Source: Chrysaora quinquecirrha (lineage: Eukaryota; Cnidaria; Scyphozoa; Semaeostomeae; Pelagiidae). From it: 64,000 bases of DNA. The notes below the pieces were generated by a model that was not told the DNA's origin, ran no database searches, and was given only the letters and a program-made list of their open reading frames with translations. Positions 37,809 through 54,940 of the stretch are shown piece after piece. The first letter of the stretch is position 1, and every line of letters starts with the position of its first letter. A program made the translations under genes and the position numbers. The stretch lies in the NCBI GenBank assembly GCA_014526335.1, contig JACTAT010000010.1:2399943-2463942 (forward strand). Reading direction: 5' to 3'.

Positions 37809-39580
37809 CGTTAGGTTGGAGCGATGAAGTCCTGCGCGCCCTGATAACTGGACTGGATATGGGTGGATGGATAGACCCCCAACCCCGGATGGATAGTACA
37901 TTCATACCTTCCTTCAGTGACTTTGACTTCACGTCTTCGTTTCCCGCGTTTCATGTGTTGAGATAGAAAAGCATTTGGGCATTAGGTAAACTGTATCATA
38001 ATTCATAACAAAAAGAACTGTGTTTGAAATATAAGCTAGATTTGTTATACCAATGAGAAATAGGGTAGTCTACTTCTTCGTAAGAAATTTTTGTTCCCTA
38101 CTTGCTGTATATTTTCGCACTTTTAGTTTTTGCACTTTTAGTAGAAGTTTCTGGACAGTTACTTAACTTACGCAGAGCCCGAGAATAATAAAGCGAAGGG
38201 AAAACAGATGAAGATGATAATGACTAGAAATGTTATTTGCTTATGATTATTTGAAAACCGCAGAAAATTATATTTTTGTTGGCATTAAAAAAACGGATAA
38301 AGATTTTCAGACATTAGTTGAGTTATGCCTAGTATGGTTTCTTGTAAAAAGGACTTGGGTGATTTCTTTTTATGTCCAGAGATGTTTCCGCTTTTTCTCG
38401 CAATTTTGAAGTTTTGTACCACTCAAAGGCTATTATAGTTTCTAAAGAAAACGGAATTTTAAAAGATTTTTAGGATCTTTGAAGATTTTTAAAGAATTCA
38501 ACCCATAACCGAGACTGGTGCTTTTTATAATGGTCGACTTGTTCTTATAAATAAAAATAAAGAACATGATTAGAATTTTGAAACTATGAAAGTTTCCCTA
38601 GAATCAAATCAGGAACACCTGACAAACATATGCGTGTATTGTTTGCAAAGCATGTCCAATTTCTCTACGTTTCCCAGGTGGGTGAATCAAATCAAATCAA
38701 TTCCTAAAAAGGTCGGTGGGCCCAAAGGCCTCTTTGCGATAATTACTCTTTCTACGACTTGTGAAAATTTTTGCGACGAACAATTTACAGCCTGGAATTT
38801 TAACAACTCCTCATTACCATAGTCATTACATATTGTTGTAATTTTTCATTGCGCATTGCACCATACTTTTGAAAGACACGTCATCGCAAATACCATATTT
38901 GGAATACAGCTATTGTTTCCTGCATTGACCAGCCTATTTATTCATCTTGTCTGCACGTGATCGTCCTTTTCATTGGCCTACCACGACCAAGCAAGGTGAG
39001 GAAAATTTTGGGTGAAGTTTCATTTTATATCCGTTTCAATCTGATTCCATCTTTGATATAAATCGTTACTATCCTAATAAAAACCAAATTAAAACATGTA
39101 AAGTTTGAATTTTTCAGCTTTTTTAATATTCTAACCAAGTTTATCAATGTATGAAACATTTGATGATCGCGAAAAAACGTTGCCATTTTTAGGCCGAAAT
39201 TATTTCGCAATATCAAATCGATGAAATTCAGGGTTTATTTTTAGACATAATGGAAAATAGCTTAAGACTCAAGTTCTTAGCCATTTAACTTAGTTTTCTT
39301 GAAAGTTTGAAATTAATTAAAGAATGATTAAACGAAAGTGTCCTAACTTAGTGAGCATGGTTTCCTGTCTGGTCCAGTATTTTCGAAAGAAAGGGCAATC
39401 AAGCCGAAACGTTGAAATGTTTGATCGAAATAAAATAAATCTAAACAGAAATCAGAAACGTTACTTTCTTACTGTTTTTGAGACTTTTTTTGTTAAAATA
39501 AGTCAAACTTGTTTATTTTCGAGTTTGACTTACGGGGATTTGTGGTAGCCTAAGAATTATCAACCTAGTCTAGAAGGAAC
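37809..39580. other. Intergenic spacer
   Basis: No coding features supported. GCCGAAACGTTG at 39,400-39,411 recalls the hammerhead/Penelope-like tail motif, and an AAATAAAATAAATC run follows, so an old retroelement end may lie at about 39,370-39,450. Confidence 0.35.
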
Positions 39581-39720
39581 TCAAAATGGCCGCCATTTGA
39601 ATGCCATTCCCGTGAGGCTTTCTAATCCTCGTTGCCAGATGGCTTTTGGTTTCTTTCCGGTTGAGTTTTTCGTTCTCTCCGGGGGACACTTTTTCTAGTC
39701 CATGCTTGTCAACTTAAATT
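39581..39720 (+). promoter_or_regulatory. Candidate eEF1A promoter/5' UTR region
   Basis: AAATGGCCGCCATTT (39,585-39,599) is a palindrome containing a YY1-type AAATGGC core. It is followed by pyrimidine-rich TTTCTTTCCGG and TTCGTTCTCTCC tracts, reminiscent of 5' TOP starts on translation genes. If this is the promoter, a 5' UTR intron of about 1 kb would separate it from the ATG at 40,750. No TATA box is evident. This is inference from motifs alone. Confidence 0.3.
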
Positions 39721-39898
39721 GCAATTTCAGTCGTCATCAAACAGCTAGTAAATTTGATATTAGTTAGGTGCCTGAATGAACAACTTTCTTAACTTTTAAA
39801 GGAATAATGCTGTTTAGGTATAAAATTTTCGTAGCACTTTTGGTGAGTAAGTTCTGGGTTATTGAGACTGCTAGCTATAAATTTGATACATAAAAGAT

Positions 39899-40630
39899 TG
39901 GCTCTGTAAACTTGGTAAAAGGACAAGCTGACCCAGCCCACTGCCAAGTTGGCCCACTATGTGTTCGACAAGTTGACCCATCAAGTGTTGGACAAGTTGG
40001 CGCTTCAAATGTTAAAAAACTCGACTTGTCAGCCTATACCAAATTTGCCCACTAAAATATAATAAATTGTACACACTGTTAGCACGTGTACAATTGGGGG
40101 TGGCAGCCCCAATTCCCCACATGCAGCAAAATAACTAGTAAATAACGCCTTTGGCTGACATTGTAAGGGCTACTTGTCTAGAAAGCCTAACCCCAACCCT
40201 TCTGTTCAGCAGAACAGCCCCCTTTACTAGTGTGGATCTTGTCAACAAAAGGTGGGCAGGATTGAAATTTTTCAAAATCACAAGGTATAGTGTTTTAAAT
40301 GCTAAAATCAGATAAAACAACCAGAATTTAGTCTGTTTGCAAAATTGCACTTTACAGGTGCATGGGCAATCAAGGTTCCTGATTCTATAGAGGGGTTTGG
40401 GTTTCCAACCCCATGAACAAGTGGGCCCACGCCAATGTTGGCTCACAGTGTTGTTTACTGGCAGTGTTGCTTATTTTAATGTGTTGGATATTGGAGGCTG
40501 TTGCACCCAACCCCCCCACTTTGACAGTGTTTATGTTTCAAATTTATATTTTAGTGGGCCAATTTGGTATACAGTACCCTGACTGGCTGACTTGCCTAAA
40601 CCATGATGGGCTGATTTGTTAAAATATAAT
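39899..40630. repeat. TTGGCCCACT-rich inverted repeat, possibly a third hAT-type relative
   Basis: GCCCACTAAAATATAATAAATT (about 40,046) and AAATTTATATTTTAGTGGGCC (about 40,539) are inverted. Surrounding sequence repeats AGTTGGCCCAC and AAGTTGACCCA, like the subterminal motifs of the element at 16,511. I could not find clean ends or a target duplication. Confidence 0.35.
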
Positions 40631-40740
40631 TGCAAAAAACTCATTAAATGACTACAAGTTAGCTATCCTATGAGTGACAAAGTTGAAGTTAATTTTACTT
40701 TTTAGTGTGCAGTTTCAATTTATTGATTGATCACAAATAA

Positions 40741-44443
<3,703 letters not shown>

Positions 44444-44557
44444 CCGAGAACAATAGAAATTAATAGAATTCTAATGAACATCTTTGCGTTTTTTCACAGA
44501 AAGCACTTTCGGAGGAAAGCAAACTGAAAGTGTTTTATGTCAAGTTGTGTAAACTAG

Positions 44558-44563
44558 AAATAA
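44558..44563 (+). terminator. eEF1A polyadenylation signal AATAAA
   Basis: AATAAA lies 115 bp after the stop codon, followed by a T-rich stretch, an appropriate place for the gene's 3' end. Confidence 0.65.
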
Positions 44564-45057
44564 AACTACTTTTTTGTCAATCTAAAATCTACAATTGATG
44601 TTCAAGAAATTAGCTCTTGTTTTCTCTCTGTATTTTCTTGCTCTCCATTTCTATAAAGATAAAAGGGGTTTTTATAGCATGGGGTTTTCTGAAAATGTTT
44701 TCCAAAGTCTTGATCAAATGCAATGGGTTTTGAGGGGGCAGTTTAGCTGCAGAAAAGTTGATTAAATTTCGTCATGCAACGTGTTGACTGGCTTGAGGAC
44801 ATGGGGTTGGGGTGCGTGTTTGGGGGCTTTATTGCTCTTGAAAGTCTATGACCCAAAAAGACTGTGTGTGTGCATTCGGTGTTGGTTCCTTTTTTCTTTG
44901 TGCGAATTTGATTTTTACTCGAAACCCCTTACTTTTTTCTTGCTTCATGAAGTTTTGGGGCCGTTTTGGACTGGGAAGGGGGCTAAGATTTTTCGCCCCG
45001 TTTTATTTCACTGGATGGGGGGGTTGTTGCGCAGCCTCGAGTGAATGAGTGGGCTGA

Positions 45058-45071
45058 GTTGCTATGGAAAC
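45058..45071 (+). promoter_or_regulatory. RFX X-box upstream of gene C
   Basis: GTTGCTATGGAAAC matches the RFX X-box pattern (two half-sites GTTGCY and RGNAAC around AT). It is 251 bp upstream of the gene C ATG. In animals, RFX factors drive cilium genes through such sites close to the promoter. The rest of 44,564-45,321 has no other clear element. Confidence 0.6.
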
Positions 45072-45321
45072 CTGTGGATGAAGAAGAAAAGATGGAGGTG
45101 GACATTCGCAAGTGTCGTCGTAAAGTGTGCAAAGTTATACATTAATTTTTCTAAATTTGAGCAACAAATTTATTATTTTTATTAACTATTGATAAACTTA
45201 AAACTGTAAGACAACATCTAATGCTCTTTGTTGTTACTTGCCGACGCCATTGACAGATAATTTCCGAAGTTTGCAGACCAAATAAACTTGACCGGTGGGG
45301 TTTAGGCCAACACTATTACCA

Positions 45322-48300
45322 ATGGAGGAGGCAAGACCACGAAGCAAGGCGCGTAAGAAGAAGGAAAAGAAGAGAGAGAAAAGTGCAGTGTCTGAAGAAC
45401 CTGAAAAACATGAAGAGTCCGAGTTATCAGTGCTAGAATCTCAATCATTTGAGGACACAAAAGCTACAGAGCCGGGTGATTCTTCCGTGGTGGAGGTCGA
45501 AAAGCTAGAAAACCTCTCGCACGTTCTGATTCAGAACTGACAAGCATCCTTGTGGTTGGAGATGAAGCTACGCAACAGACTCAAGAGGATACTGCCCCTG
45601 ACAATGTGGAAGATGTTTCAAGCATGGCAGAATTAGACCAAGTTAGAAGAGAGCCGTCTCTCACTCGACTTGAATCTGCAGAACAGGAAGAACCAACTGC
45701 AGCTGATGATGTAAGTGTCATTCATTGACAGGCGACAGCCCCCCTTAGTGTGGCATCCCAGTCTGGGGAGTGTTGCACGTGCATGGGAGTGAAACAACAG
45801 GGCAATGGAAAAGAACACTGCACAAAATCTTGCTGAGAAATGCCATACTCCCCATGATGGGTGACATCATTGTATAATCAAGATTGCTGGTGGTGTGAGG
45901 AGCTTAATGGGGTTAAGGGTTTGAGCCCCCAGCCTCAGTAGATTCAAAATCAGAGATGAGGTCCCGTTAGTGATTCTACTTCTGAGATCCTAGTGATTGG
46001 CCCTAAATCCATGATGAATTCCATGTTACCGTCACGCCAACCAAATCAAACTTCACACCAAAAGAAACAATAGATCTATTGTTCTACAATTTAAACTATA
46101 GTCTAGGCTATTGTTTTTTGAAAAATCCACGCCAGTACACCAGTAGAATTTCAAGCTACATGGAATGCACACTGGCCCTAAATTCACCATTTCACCTTCA
46201 CGTATCGATGAGGAAAAGTGCCCCCCCCATTATGCAGATTGTGGCAAGATCTTGTGGGTCTGCTGAAGTTTGGGTTTATTTTGTTCTCACCTATTTTTCT
46301 GCAGCAAAATCCTGTAGATCTCCAGGGTAGGCTAAATGAAATACTTACTGGGTATTCCCTCTTCACTGTTAGAAATCACCATCTTGAGAGTACCTACAAA
46401 TTTGTCAGTTTCTTCACGTGATTTTTATATTGTTAAAATTTATCTTGTAATCTGTCTTCAATTTTGAATATTTTTAGGCTACTGTGCCGATTTTTAGTGA
46501 TGGTGACCCAAGCAGTGCTGTAGTGGAGAATGTTGCCGAATTAGAGACCAGAAGTCCAGGCGAGATTTCTGATGCCCAAAATGAGATTGAGGTGCAAGAA
46601 GAAGATGCCCCAAGACGAAATGCTGATCCAGATGGGGTAGAAGATGCCATGGAAATGGACGCATCAGCTGATTTTGAGCAACCTCAGAAGGACTCAGCTG
46701 AGTCTCATGATCAATCTATGGATTATAGTCAGTTAGATGAGGATGGTCATTTGCAACAGCCATGGGAGTTATTCAAAGACATGAAAAAAGAAGGAATGGT
46801 GGAAGATGATTTATCTGATCATGATGGAGAAAATGATGGAAATGGTGAGTTTTTCACATCCTTCTTCAGTACCAGACAGATTTAAAACCTCTTAAACGGC
46901 TGGTACAATTATATTAAGGCGGATTACACTAGCATCTTCAGGTAAAAGTTGTTTCACATTTTTTCTGTGATCGCAGACAACGAGAGAATATGACAGTGTA
47001 AAACCCCTTACAAGTTGCTCGTAGTTGCTTGCAGATGAGGCTTTGGCAAGGTTTTTAATCCGCTTTAATTGACCATCATAGAGTTTTCATTTGATCGCTG
47101 ATCAAATTGTTCCTCTTGAATTCTTTATCCTACAAGCAATTACGAGCAACTTGTAAGGGGTTTTACACTGTCATATTCTCTCGTTGTCCTAGATCACAGA
47201 AAAAATGTGAAGCAACTTTTACCTGAAGATGTTAGTGTAATCTGGCCTTTAGCCTTGGGCCCCGCTCTGTCTCTTGTTGGCCCTGGCTATTGCATATATA
47301 TTTACTCAATGTGTCTTTCTTTAATGCACAGAGGTTCCTAAGTCAGATGAAGTTCCTGACATTAATGAATTTATGGAATCAGTTGAAGACAATGATTCTG
47401 GTCTTGGGGCACAAACCCCACCCCCATCACTTTATGAAAATGCTCAGCAAAGAGAAATGCATAAGTATGTCATTGAGTTACAACAGAAAATGGCAGACGA
47501 AGAAATCTTTGGATATTTGGTTGAATTTGAAAGAAAAGTTGAAGAAGAAATTATTCAGATTGGAGATATTTCACTTGAGGATGTTCAGGTTTGGACATCT
47601 TGATTTGATTTGATTTGATTTGATTTGAATTAATTTTATTCCTCTTGACCTGAGCTGATTAGGTTTGATCAAGTTTGCTTTGATTCAGCTTGATTTGAAT
47701 TGATCCAACTCAATTTTATTGGATGTCATTCAGTTTGCTTCAACTTGACTTAATTTTTACTTGACTTAACTTGACTTTACTTTACTTCACTTTTCTTTAC
47801 TTTACTTTAGTTTACTTTATTTTACTTTACTTTACTTCACTTTACTTTACTCCACTTTACTTTACTTTTTTTACTTTGCTGTACTTTACTTAAGACTTGA
47901 CTTGACTTAACTTGTCTTGATCTGACTTGATCTGACTTGAATCAAATAGAATCTAATTGACTTGAATGGACTTCACTGGAGTTGACTCGACTCAACTTGA
48001 CTTGGGCATAACTTGATTTGACTTGACATGACTTGACTTTTCTTCACTTTTCTTTTCTGGATTTGATTTGCATCGTATCGAATAGATTCGAATTGACACG
48101 AATGGAATTGACTAGACTTGAATCATACTGACTTGACGTAACTTCAATTTGCTGTGATTTAGAATAATTTCTTTCATTATGTAGGAAGAGGAGAGGCGCC
48201 TCCGTGAAGAGCACATTGCTTTTCAACAACGTGAAGCCAAAATTGAGCGAGATAGACAGAAGGAGTTGATGGTAGCCATGGAAAAAGCAAAAAAGCATGT

Positions 48301-49431
48301 AATGACAATGTTTAGAGAAAAATGCAAACAAATTCTGATGAGACAGGTTTGTTAATAACTTTGATTCAGTTTCTTTTTGCTCCGTATTTCAACCCTCGTT
48401 ATGATATCTAGAGAAGGGGGCATGTGGGGTATCACACTAGCAAACCTATACGTAGTACTGTGGTGGGTTTTTCTGTTTGATGTGATGGATACGCATATCT
48501 TTAAAAGCCAAAGCAAAACCACCCACAGTAGTACTTTTCTACCACAGTAGTGCGTAAAGGTTCCGTTTGTTAGCATGACATGGGAGTACTAAAATTTGCT
48601 TAACCAGAACAAAAGTTTGGATAGAAAATAAGACCCGGAACACGTATGAGCGTATCAACTGAAAGTGGAATTTATTGAAGAATCGAATGCATGCCCTTGA
48701 TGTCGTAACCAAAGGAACATTGCACTTCCAATATTGTTTTGTCTAGTAGAAAATCTCACGCAAATCTCATGAAAATCACGTTTTGTTTAAAATTCCCAAG
48801 ATCTAGGCTTCGAAAAAAGCGAAACCCGTACCCCGAAAAAATCTAAATCCGGAAGACCACCAGATTTTTTAATACCAAATATCTGATTCTCCACCTTAGA
48901 TATTGGCAGTCATCTAGTGAAGTCCCAAAGCCCCTTCCTAGAGTTGGGGTTAGTAAGTAAAAGATGAAGTTACACAACAATATACACTTTTTTTAAATAA
49001 GCAACTGATCAATAAGCAACTTAGGGCTGAAATTTTGTTCAAATTTTTGGTTACATAGCCTTTTTTATGCAATACATCATTGCAAACTTGTCAATTACAT
49101 TGAGCAGCATGAAAATGGCCAAAAAGTTTTAGGGCGTACCCAGTCATTCTGCAAGGGCTGAATGACCAGATAAATTAAGCAACTTCGAGGGCTGGACCAA
49201 AAGTCCAGTTGCTTATTAAAAAAAGTCTAATGCGATTCAGAGTAGCTGTACTCTAAATTGCATTATATCTTGATAAAAATCTTTGCATATTTCTGTAGTA
49301 TTACTGACTTTTCATATCAGGAACACATGATGCAAAGAGATCGTTTACTGCAAGATCGAATCCATCGTTCGTTTAGAAGATCAGAGAACCAGCTCCTCAA
49401 AGCATTGAAGAAAAGACAAGGGGAAATCAAA
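45322..49431 (+). CDS. Gene C exons 1-5: acidic N-terminus and coiled coil
   Basis: Exon 1 begins MEEARPRSKARKKKEKK (a basic cluster) and turns acidic; its end (ARSDSELTSILVVGDEA) is in another frame, one base short. Exons 2-3 are Asp/Glu/Ser-rich (DLSDHDGEND, NEFMESVEDNDSGLG). Exons 3-5 form a charged helix (EEERRLREEHIAFQQREAK, then MMQRDRLLQDRIHRSFRR), likely a coiled coil. Splice phases are 0, 1, 0, 0, 0 once the missing base is allowed. Confidence 0.72.
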
Positions 49432-52400
49432 GTGAGTTTTAAAAGGATCTTGAGATGCGTTATTTTTTATGGTTTCTGTTCAAAGACATCTGAAAATCAG
49501 AAACTTTCAAGATAGATAGCCAAAGAACGAAAAGTTGACTTAACTGAACTTGATTTGACTTGACTTTGTCTGGACGTTATTATTGGCCCCGACGTGACTG
49601 GACGTGACTTGTCTTTTCTGTACTTGACTTTGTCTTGACTTGGCCCCAACATGACCTGACCCTACCTGACCTAACCTGACCTGACCTGAACTAACTTACA
49701 TTGACTTGAACTGATCTGACTTGACTTGATTGGACTTGAACTAATTTGATGTGACTTGATTTGACTTGAGCGGTGTGGTTTATAGACGATGCCCTGGTAC
49801 TGGTGTTGATTATTTCAAAGTTTTGCCGGAGTTATCACAACCTTTCTAGATTCTTTGAGGCACCTGTATAATCCCTATAAGTATTACACCCCATGTTCCA
49901 ACCCGTTAAACTGATATTATAGAAAAGACGATCTGATGCATAACATCATCAATAACTTGAAGATTATTTTCAACTTATTTTTAACATTTTTTACAGACTA
50001 TGTATGGTGATTTGATATTTGCTGATGGCCAGTATGATGGCAGCAAATGCAGACGATGGAAAGTTGATTGGAAAAGAACTCCACAGCCAATTCAGATCAA
50101 ATTAAAATGTTTAAGAGGTGTCAAGAATAAATTGCCAGGTGAGAATGATATTTTTACCAGTAGAGCTATATCATGATATTTGGTTACAAATTTCAATCTG
50201 TTTCCTTCGCTTTGCAATCTCTTTTTCTTTTACTGTCTATCTGTATGCTACTTTTATCTCCTTTGCCATTGGTTTAAACTTCTTTTTCTTCATTTTCTTC
50301 TTTTTCTTCTTCTCCTCCTCCTCCTTCTACTTCTTCTTCCTTTTCTTCTTCCACTTCTTTTTCTTCTTCTTCTTCCTCTTCTTCCTCTGCTTTTCCTTTT
50401 TCTTCTTCTTCTTCTTCTTCTTATTATTATTATTATTTTCGTCTTCTTCTGTTTCTTCCTCTTCTTTCTCTTCTTCCCCTTCTTCCTGTTCTTCCTGTTC
50501 TTCTTTCTCTTCGTCGTCGTCTTCTTCTTCTTCTTCTTCATCTTCGTCTTCGTTTTTTGCTTCTTCTTCTGCTTCCTCTTCTTCTTCTTCTTCTCATTTT
50601 ACACCTTCCTCCTCCTCTTTTCTTCTTCTTCTTCATCTTCTTCGTCCTCTTCTTTTTCTTCTTCTTCTTTTTCTCCTCTTCTTCTTCTTCTTTTCCCTCT
50701 TCTTCTTCTTCTCTTTCTGTCTCTTCTTCTTCTTCCTCGTCTTCTTCTGTTCACTCCTTTTCTTCTCCCTTGAAACTTTCTTCTTCCCTTGCCTTTTTTC
50801 TTCTTTTATTTAACTATTTTTCACTTCTTCTTCTTCGCCATCTTGCCCCAGTTCTTTTTATTTATTATCGGTATACTTGTTCTCCTTAGGGCCTCTTCAC
50901 CTCCATCTTCGCTCTTACCTTATTCTTCTGAATCTCATATTTTTTGTTCCTATAACTCTTCTCGCTTTTCCTCATTCGATCTTTTCCTCATTCGATCTTT
51001 TCCTGACCTGACCTGACCTGACCTGACCTGACCTGACCTGACCTGACCTGACCTGACCTGATCTGATCTGATCTGATCTGATCTGACCTGACCTGACCTG
51101 ACCTGGCCTAACCTGACCTGACTTGACCTATGCTGACCTTGACCTCTACCTGACCTGACTTTTCTTTTATTCTTTTCTTCCATTTCCAGCCAGCAGATAT
51201 GTGTTGATGGCATCGCTTTACAGCCGATTGGGTGGCCACATAATGAAGTGGTCTAATCTCAAAGGACAGCAGTGGGGTGGATCAACATTACCCATCACAC
51301 ACGATGGCGAATTCTACAACATAGAAGTTACGGTACGTAACAAGTAAAATTATCTTCATGTTCGCCTATTACATAGATTTTTCCACGAGTTGCATTTGGC
51401 ATACCAAAGTGAATGGGGCTTGACCCTGACTCATGGTCAGAGAGTCACTGATAATAGTGGAAAGGTGATGACGTCATAAAAATCTTATTTAGAATTTGCT
51501 ATTTAAGGGCGTGTTCTTCTGAACTTCCAAAACCATCCCAATTTCGAAAGAAGAAAGCTTCCAAAAACAGAATCCACGTTTGTTGCATTACTTTTAAATT
51601 TTCTTACAGATCGATCAGAGTGTGTTTGAAGTTTGTCCATCAAGTCCCGATATGAAAGCAGGCATGGTGTTAATGTTCGAATTGTTTATTCTGCGTGGTG
51701 CAGTGACTCCAACTGACAAAGTAGTTGGATGGGGATGTTTTCCAATATCAGATGGAAGTTTTAATGTTGTCGAGGGCAAGTAAGTATGCAATTTTAGTAC
51801 ACGTTTGTTCTTTAAGCAATTTTATAAGGAACTCTGTCTCAGATATAGAAATACTTAATGAACCTTGAGTCTTAATTTATCCGAGGCTCTTTATTTTTGA
51901 TACTAAATTTTGCAAGGTTGTTGATAATTTTACAGCGTGCCTAATTACTAACTCACTTAACAAACTGACAAACAAACTAACTAACCAACTATATAAGTAA
52001 CTAACTAACTAAATTACTAACTAAGGGAGCGGTCATTATTTATGACCGGGGTAAGGGCTGAAGAGAAAGTATTTTGCACCATCAAAAGAATTTTACCTCA
52101 CCAATCTTAAGTCTAAAATTTTCTTTACCCCGTCACTGAAAAGCAGAAAAAATAACCCAACCCTCAATATAATCAGGTTATTTTTGTTTATCCCACTCAA
52201 GACAACTAATATTTTTCAGTTACCCCACCATTTTCTCTTCAGCCCCAAACCAGTCATAAATAATGATCGGTCCCTAAATACCTAGCTAGCTAGCTGGCTC
52301 ACTAACTTACTAACTAATTAATCAACCAACTAACTAACTAACTAACTAACGAGCTTACTAACTCCCTAATTAACTAATTAACTAACTAATTAACTAACTT

Positions 52401-52592
52401 GCTAACTCGCTTACAAACTACCTAACTAACTAACAAACTAAGTAACTAACTAGCTAGCTAGCTCACTAACTAACTAGCTAAATAATTAACTAGCCTACTA
52501 GCTAACTGACTGACAAACTTGCTAAGTAACTAATTAACTAACTAATTGACTTACTGACTAAGTAACTAAATAACTAACTAACTGGCTAACTT

Positions 52593-52639
<47 letters not shown>

Positions 52640-52677
52640 TAACTAACTAGCTATCTAACTAACTTACTTACTTACTT

Positions 52678-52727
<50 letters not shown>

Positions 52728-54907
52728 CAACTGACTAACTAACTAACTAACTAAATAACCAACTAACTAACTAACTAACAAACTAGTTGAATAACTAATA
52801 GCTAACAAAATAACTAACTAACTTATGATGACTTTGTAGAGCATGAAAGTTATTATCATTTTCTCAGGCACAAGACTCCTCTTTTACGTGGAAATATCGA
52901 CCCAGCCGTTGATAAATTTGGAACCATTGAGAAACTAATCGCTTCTGACATCGACCATTGGCTCTGCAATTTGTATTTTGAGATTGTCAAGCTTCCAAAG
53001 TAAGTAAAAAGCTTTAAAGGTCACAATCACAATCTTATTTAAAAACCATTTTTTAACTTGGCTTTATGATTTATTATGTTCTCTCGCGTCTTCTCTTCAG
53101 ATATTTAGCCGGTCAGAAAGAATACGAAGTTGAACTGCAATTCACGTCACAAACGTCAAAATTACTCAGCAGAGAGATGGAGTTGACTGAAAAGCCATTA
53201 TATTCATCTGACAAGGAGAAGACTCTTCCGCCATCGATATTAGCAAGTAGTGTCTCTTTACAAAGCTCAAAACCACCACCTTCTGAAGAGCACGAAGAAA
53301 AGGAACTGTATTCTCAACCAGGGCCTAGCCATTTCTCAGGAGCTAATATTACGATCGACGTAGCAGCAGTGCCACAAAGAAAGGTATGTTTTGTTAGACT
53401 TATTACCTGAGTCGTAGTTATCGCTATTGAGTTCAAATGGTCGACGCTCCAACTAAAGTGTTAGTGATCTCGGTTTGGTGTTAATCTCGGTTTGATCAGT
53501 GATAACTGGGACTGTTGTTGTTGTTGTTCTTGTTGTTCTTGTTGCTACTTTATTTTGAGTTGGCTGTTATTTCTAGCTTTTCAGAAAATTTAGGCCTTTC
53601 ATTTTTTATTTCAATATATTTCAAGCAACTCAAACAATGACATCATAAAATTTAACGTCTAGCTAATTAATTGTCAAAATCAGGTATTGCTACTATAGTT
53701 GCTTAGGACATTCGAAAAGAACTTTTTAAGAAGGGCTTTAAATCCAAATTTATCCCTATAAATATTCCACTCCGTAATTTCTGTTAGTTGTAACTGAAGA
53801 TGGATGATGAATCCGAAACATGTCTTACAAAATAAAATCAGTTGTCGTTTTTCTTAAACTAATTTCTAACAACGAATAAGAAATCAACAAAAAGAAGAAT
53901 AAGTCTAGAAAATCAAAGTAAATAAAACGAAAAACGAAAAGGAAAATAAAAAAGATCCGCATTATTTTTTTTGCGCTAGGTTTCTCGTAGCATTAAAAGC
54001 TATTCACTTTCTATATGGACTTTGTTTATGAATCTGGGTTTAATATTAGCTACGCTAAACACAAGCAAAAAGCATGCATGAACTATGTTTTCAAGTGGCC
54101 AAAAGGTCAAACATTTTGCTTGACAAGCAAATCTCACTTGTTTGATCCCTTGGTCAGGTCCTTTAAAAGAGCAGTTTATTGATTTAGTATCTTGATTTCA
54201 GAACTCTCTGAGGTCAAACTCGCCGGATCCATCATCCGTGAAATTGAGAAAGATGTCACAGATATCAACAGATCTAAGACAACGCAAGTCATCCAACGCA
54301 CCACCACTCGTTCGTCAACAACCCCCGTCAGATGGCACAACACAAAGACCTTTCACTGTGTATGGATCACGTAAAGTGGTCGAAGAAAAGGGTGTCACAT
54401 TAAGTGATGATGAATCCTCTGCTGAATCTCAGTATTCAGATGATGATGTTTATGTTATTGGAAAAGGCAGTGGATTGAAGCCTATTGAAGGACAACCTGG
54501 AATGTACTACAAGGTATGAGAATCGACTTCAGAAACAGATTCAATCTTTGTCATTGAACTGAACTAACTAACCAAATATAATATGTAGGTAACTAGCGAA
54601 CTTCCTAATAACAAGCATAGCAACTAACAAACGTAACGAAAACTTATCCACTAGCTAATTAACTTACTAACTAACTAACTTACTTACTTGCTAGCTAACC
54701 AACTAACTAAATAGCTAGTGGACTAACTAGCTAGCTAGCTCACTAACTAACTATCTAATTAGTTAGATAACTAACTAACTAACTAGCTAACTAACTAGCT
54801 AACTAACTAGCTAACTAACGAATTAGTTAACCAACTAACTAGCTAGCTAGCTAAGTAATTAACTAACTAACTAACTAACTAATTAGCTAGCTAGCTGACT
54901 AATTAAT

Positions 54908-54940
<33 letters not shown>

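Noticed and set aside
50118..50889. Several large ORFs in a TTC tract
   Set aside because: Low-complexity intronic repeat of gene C.
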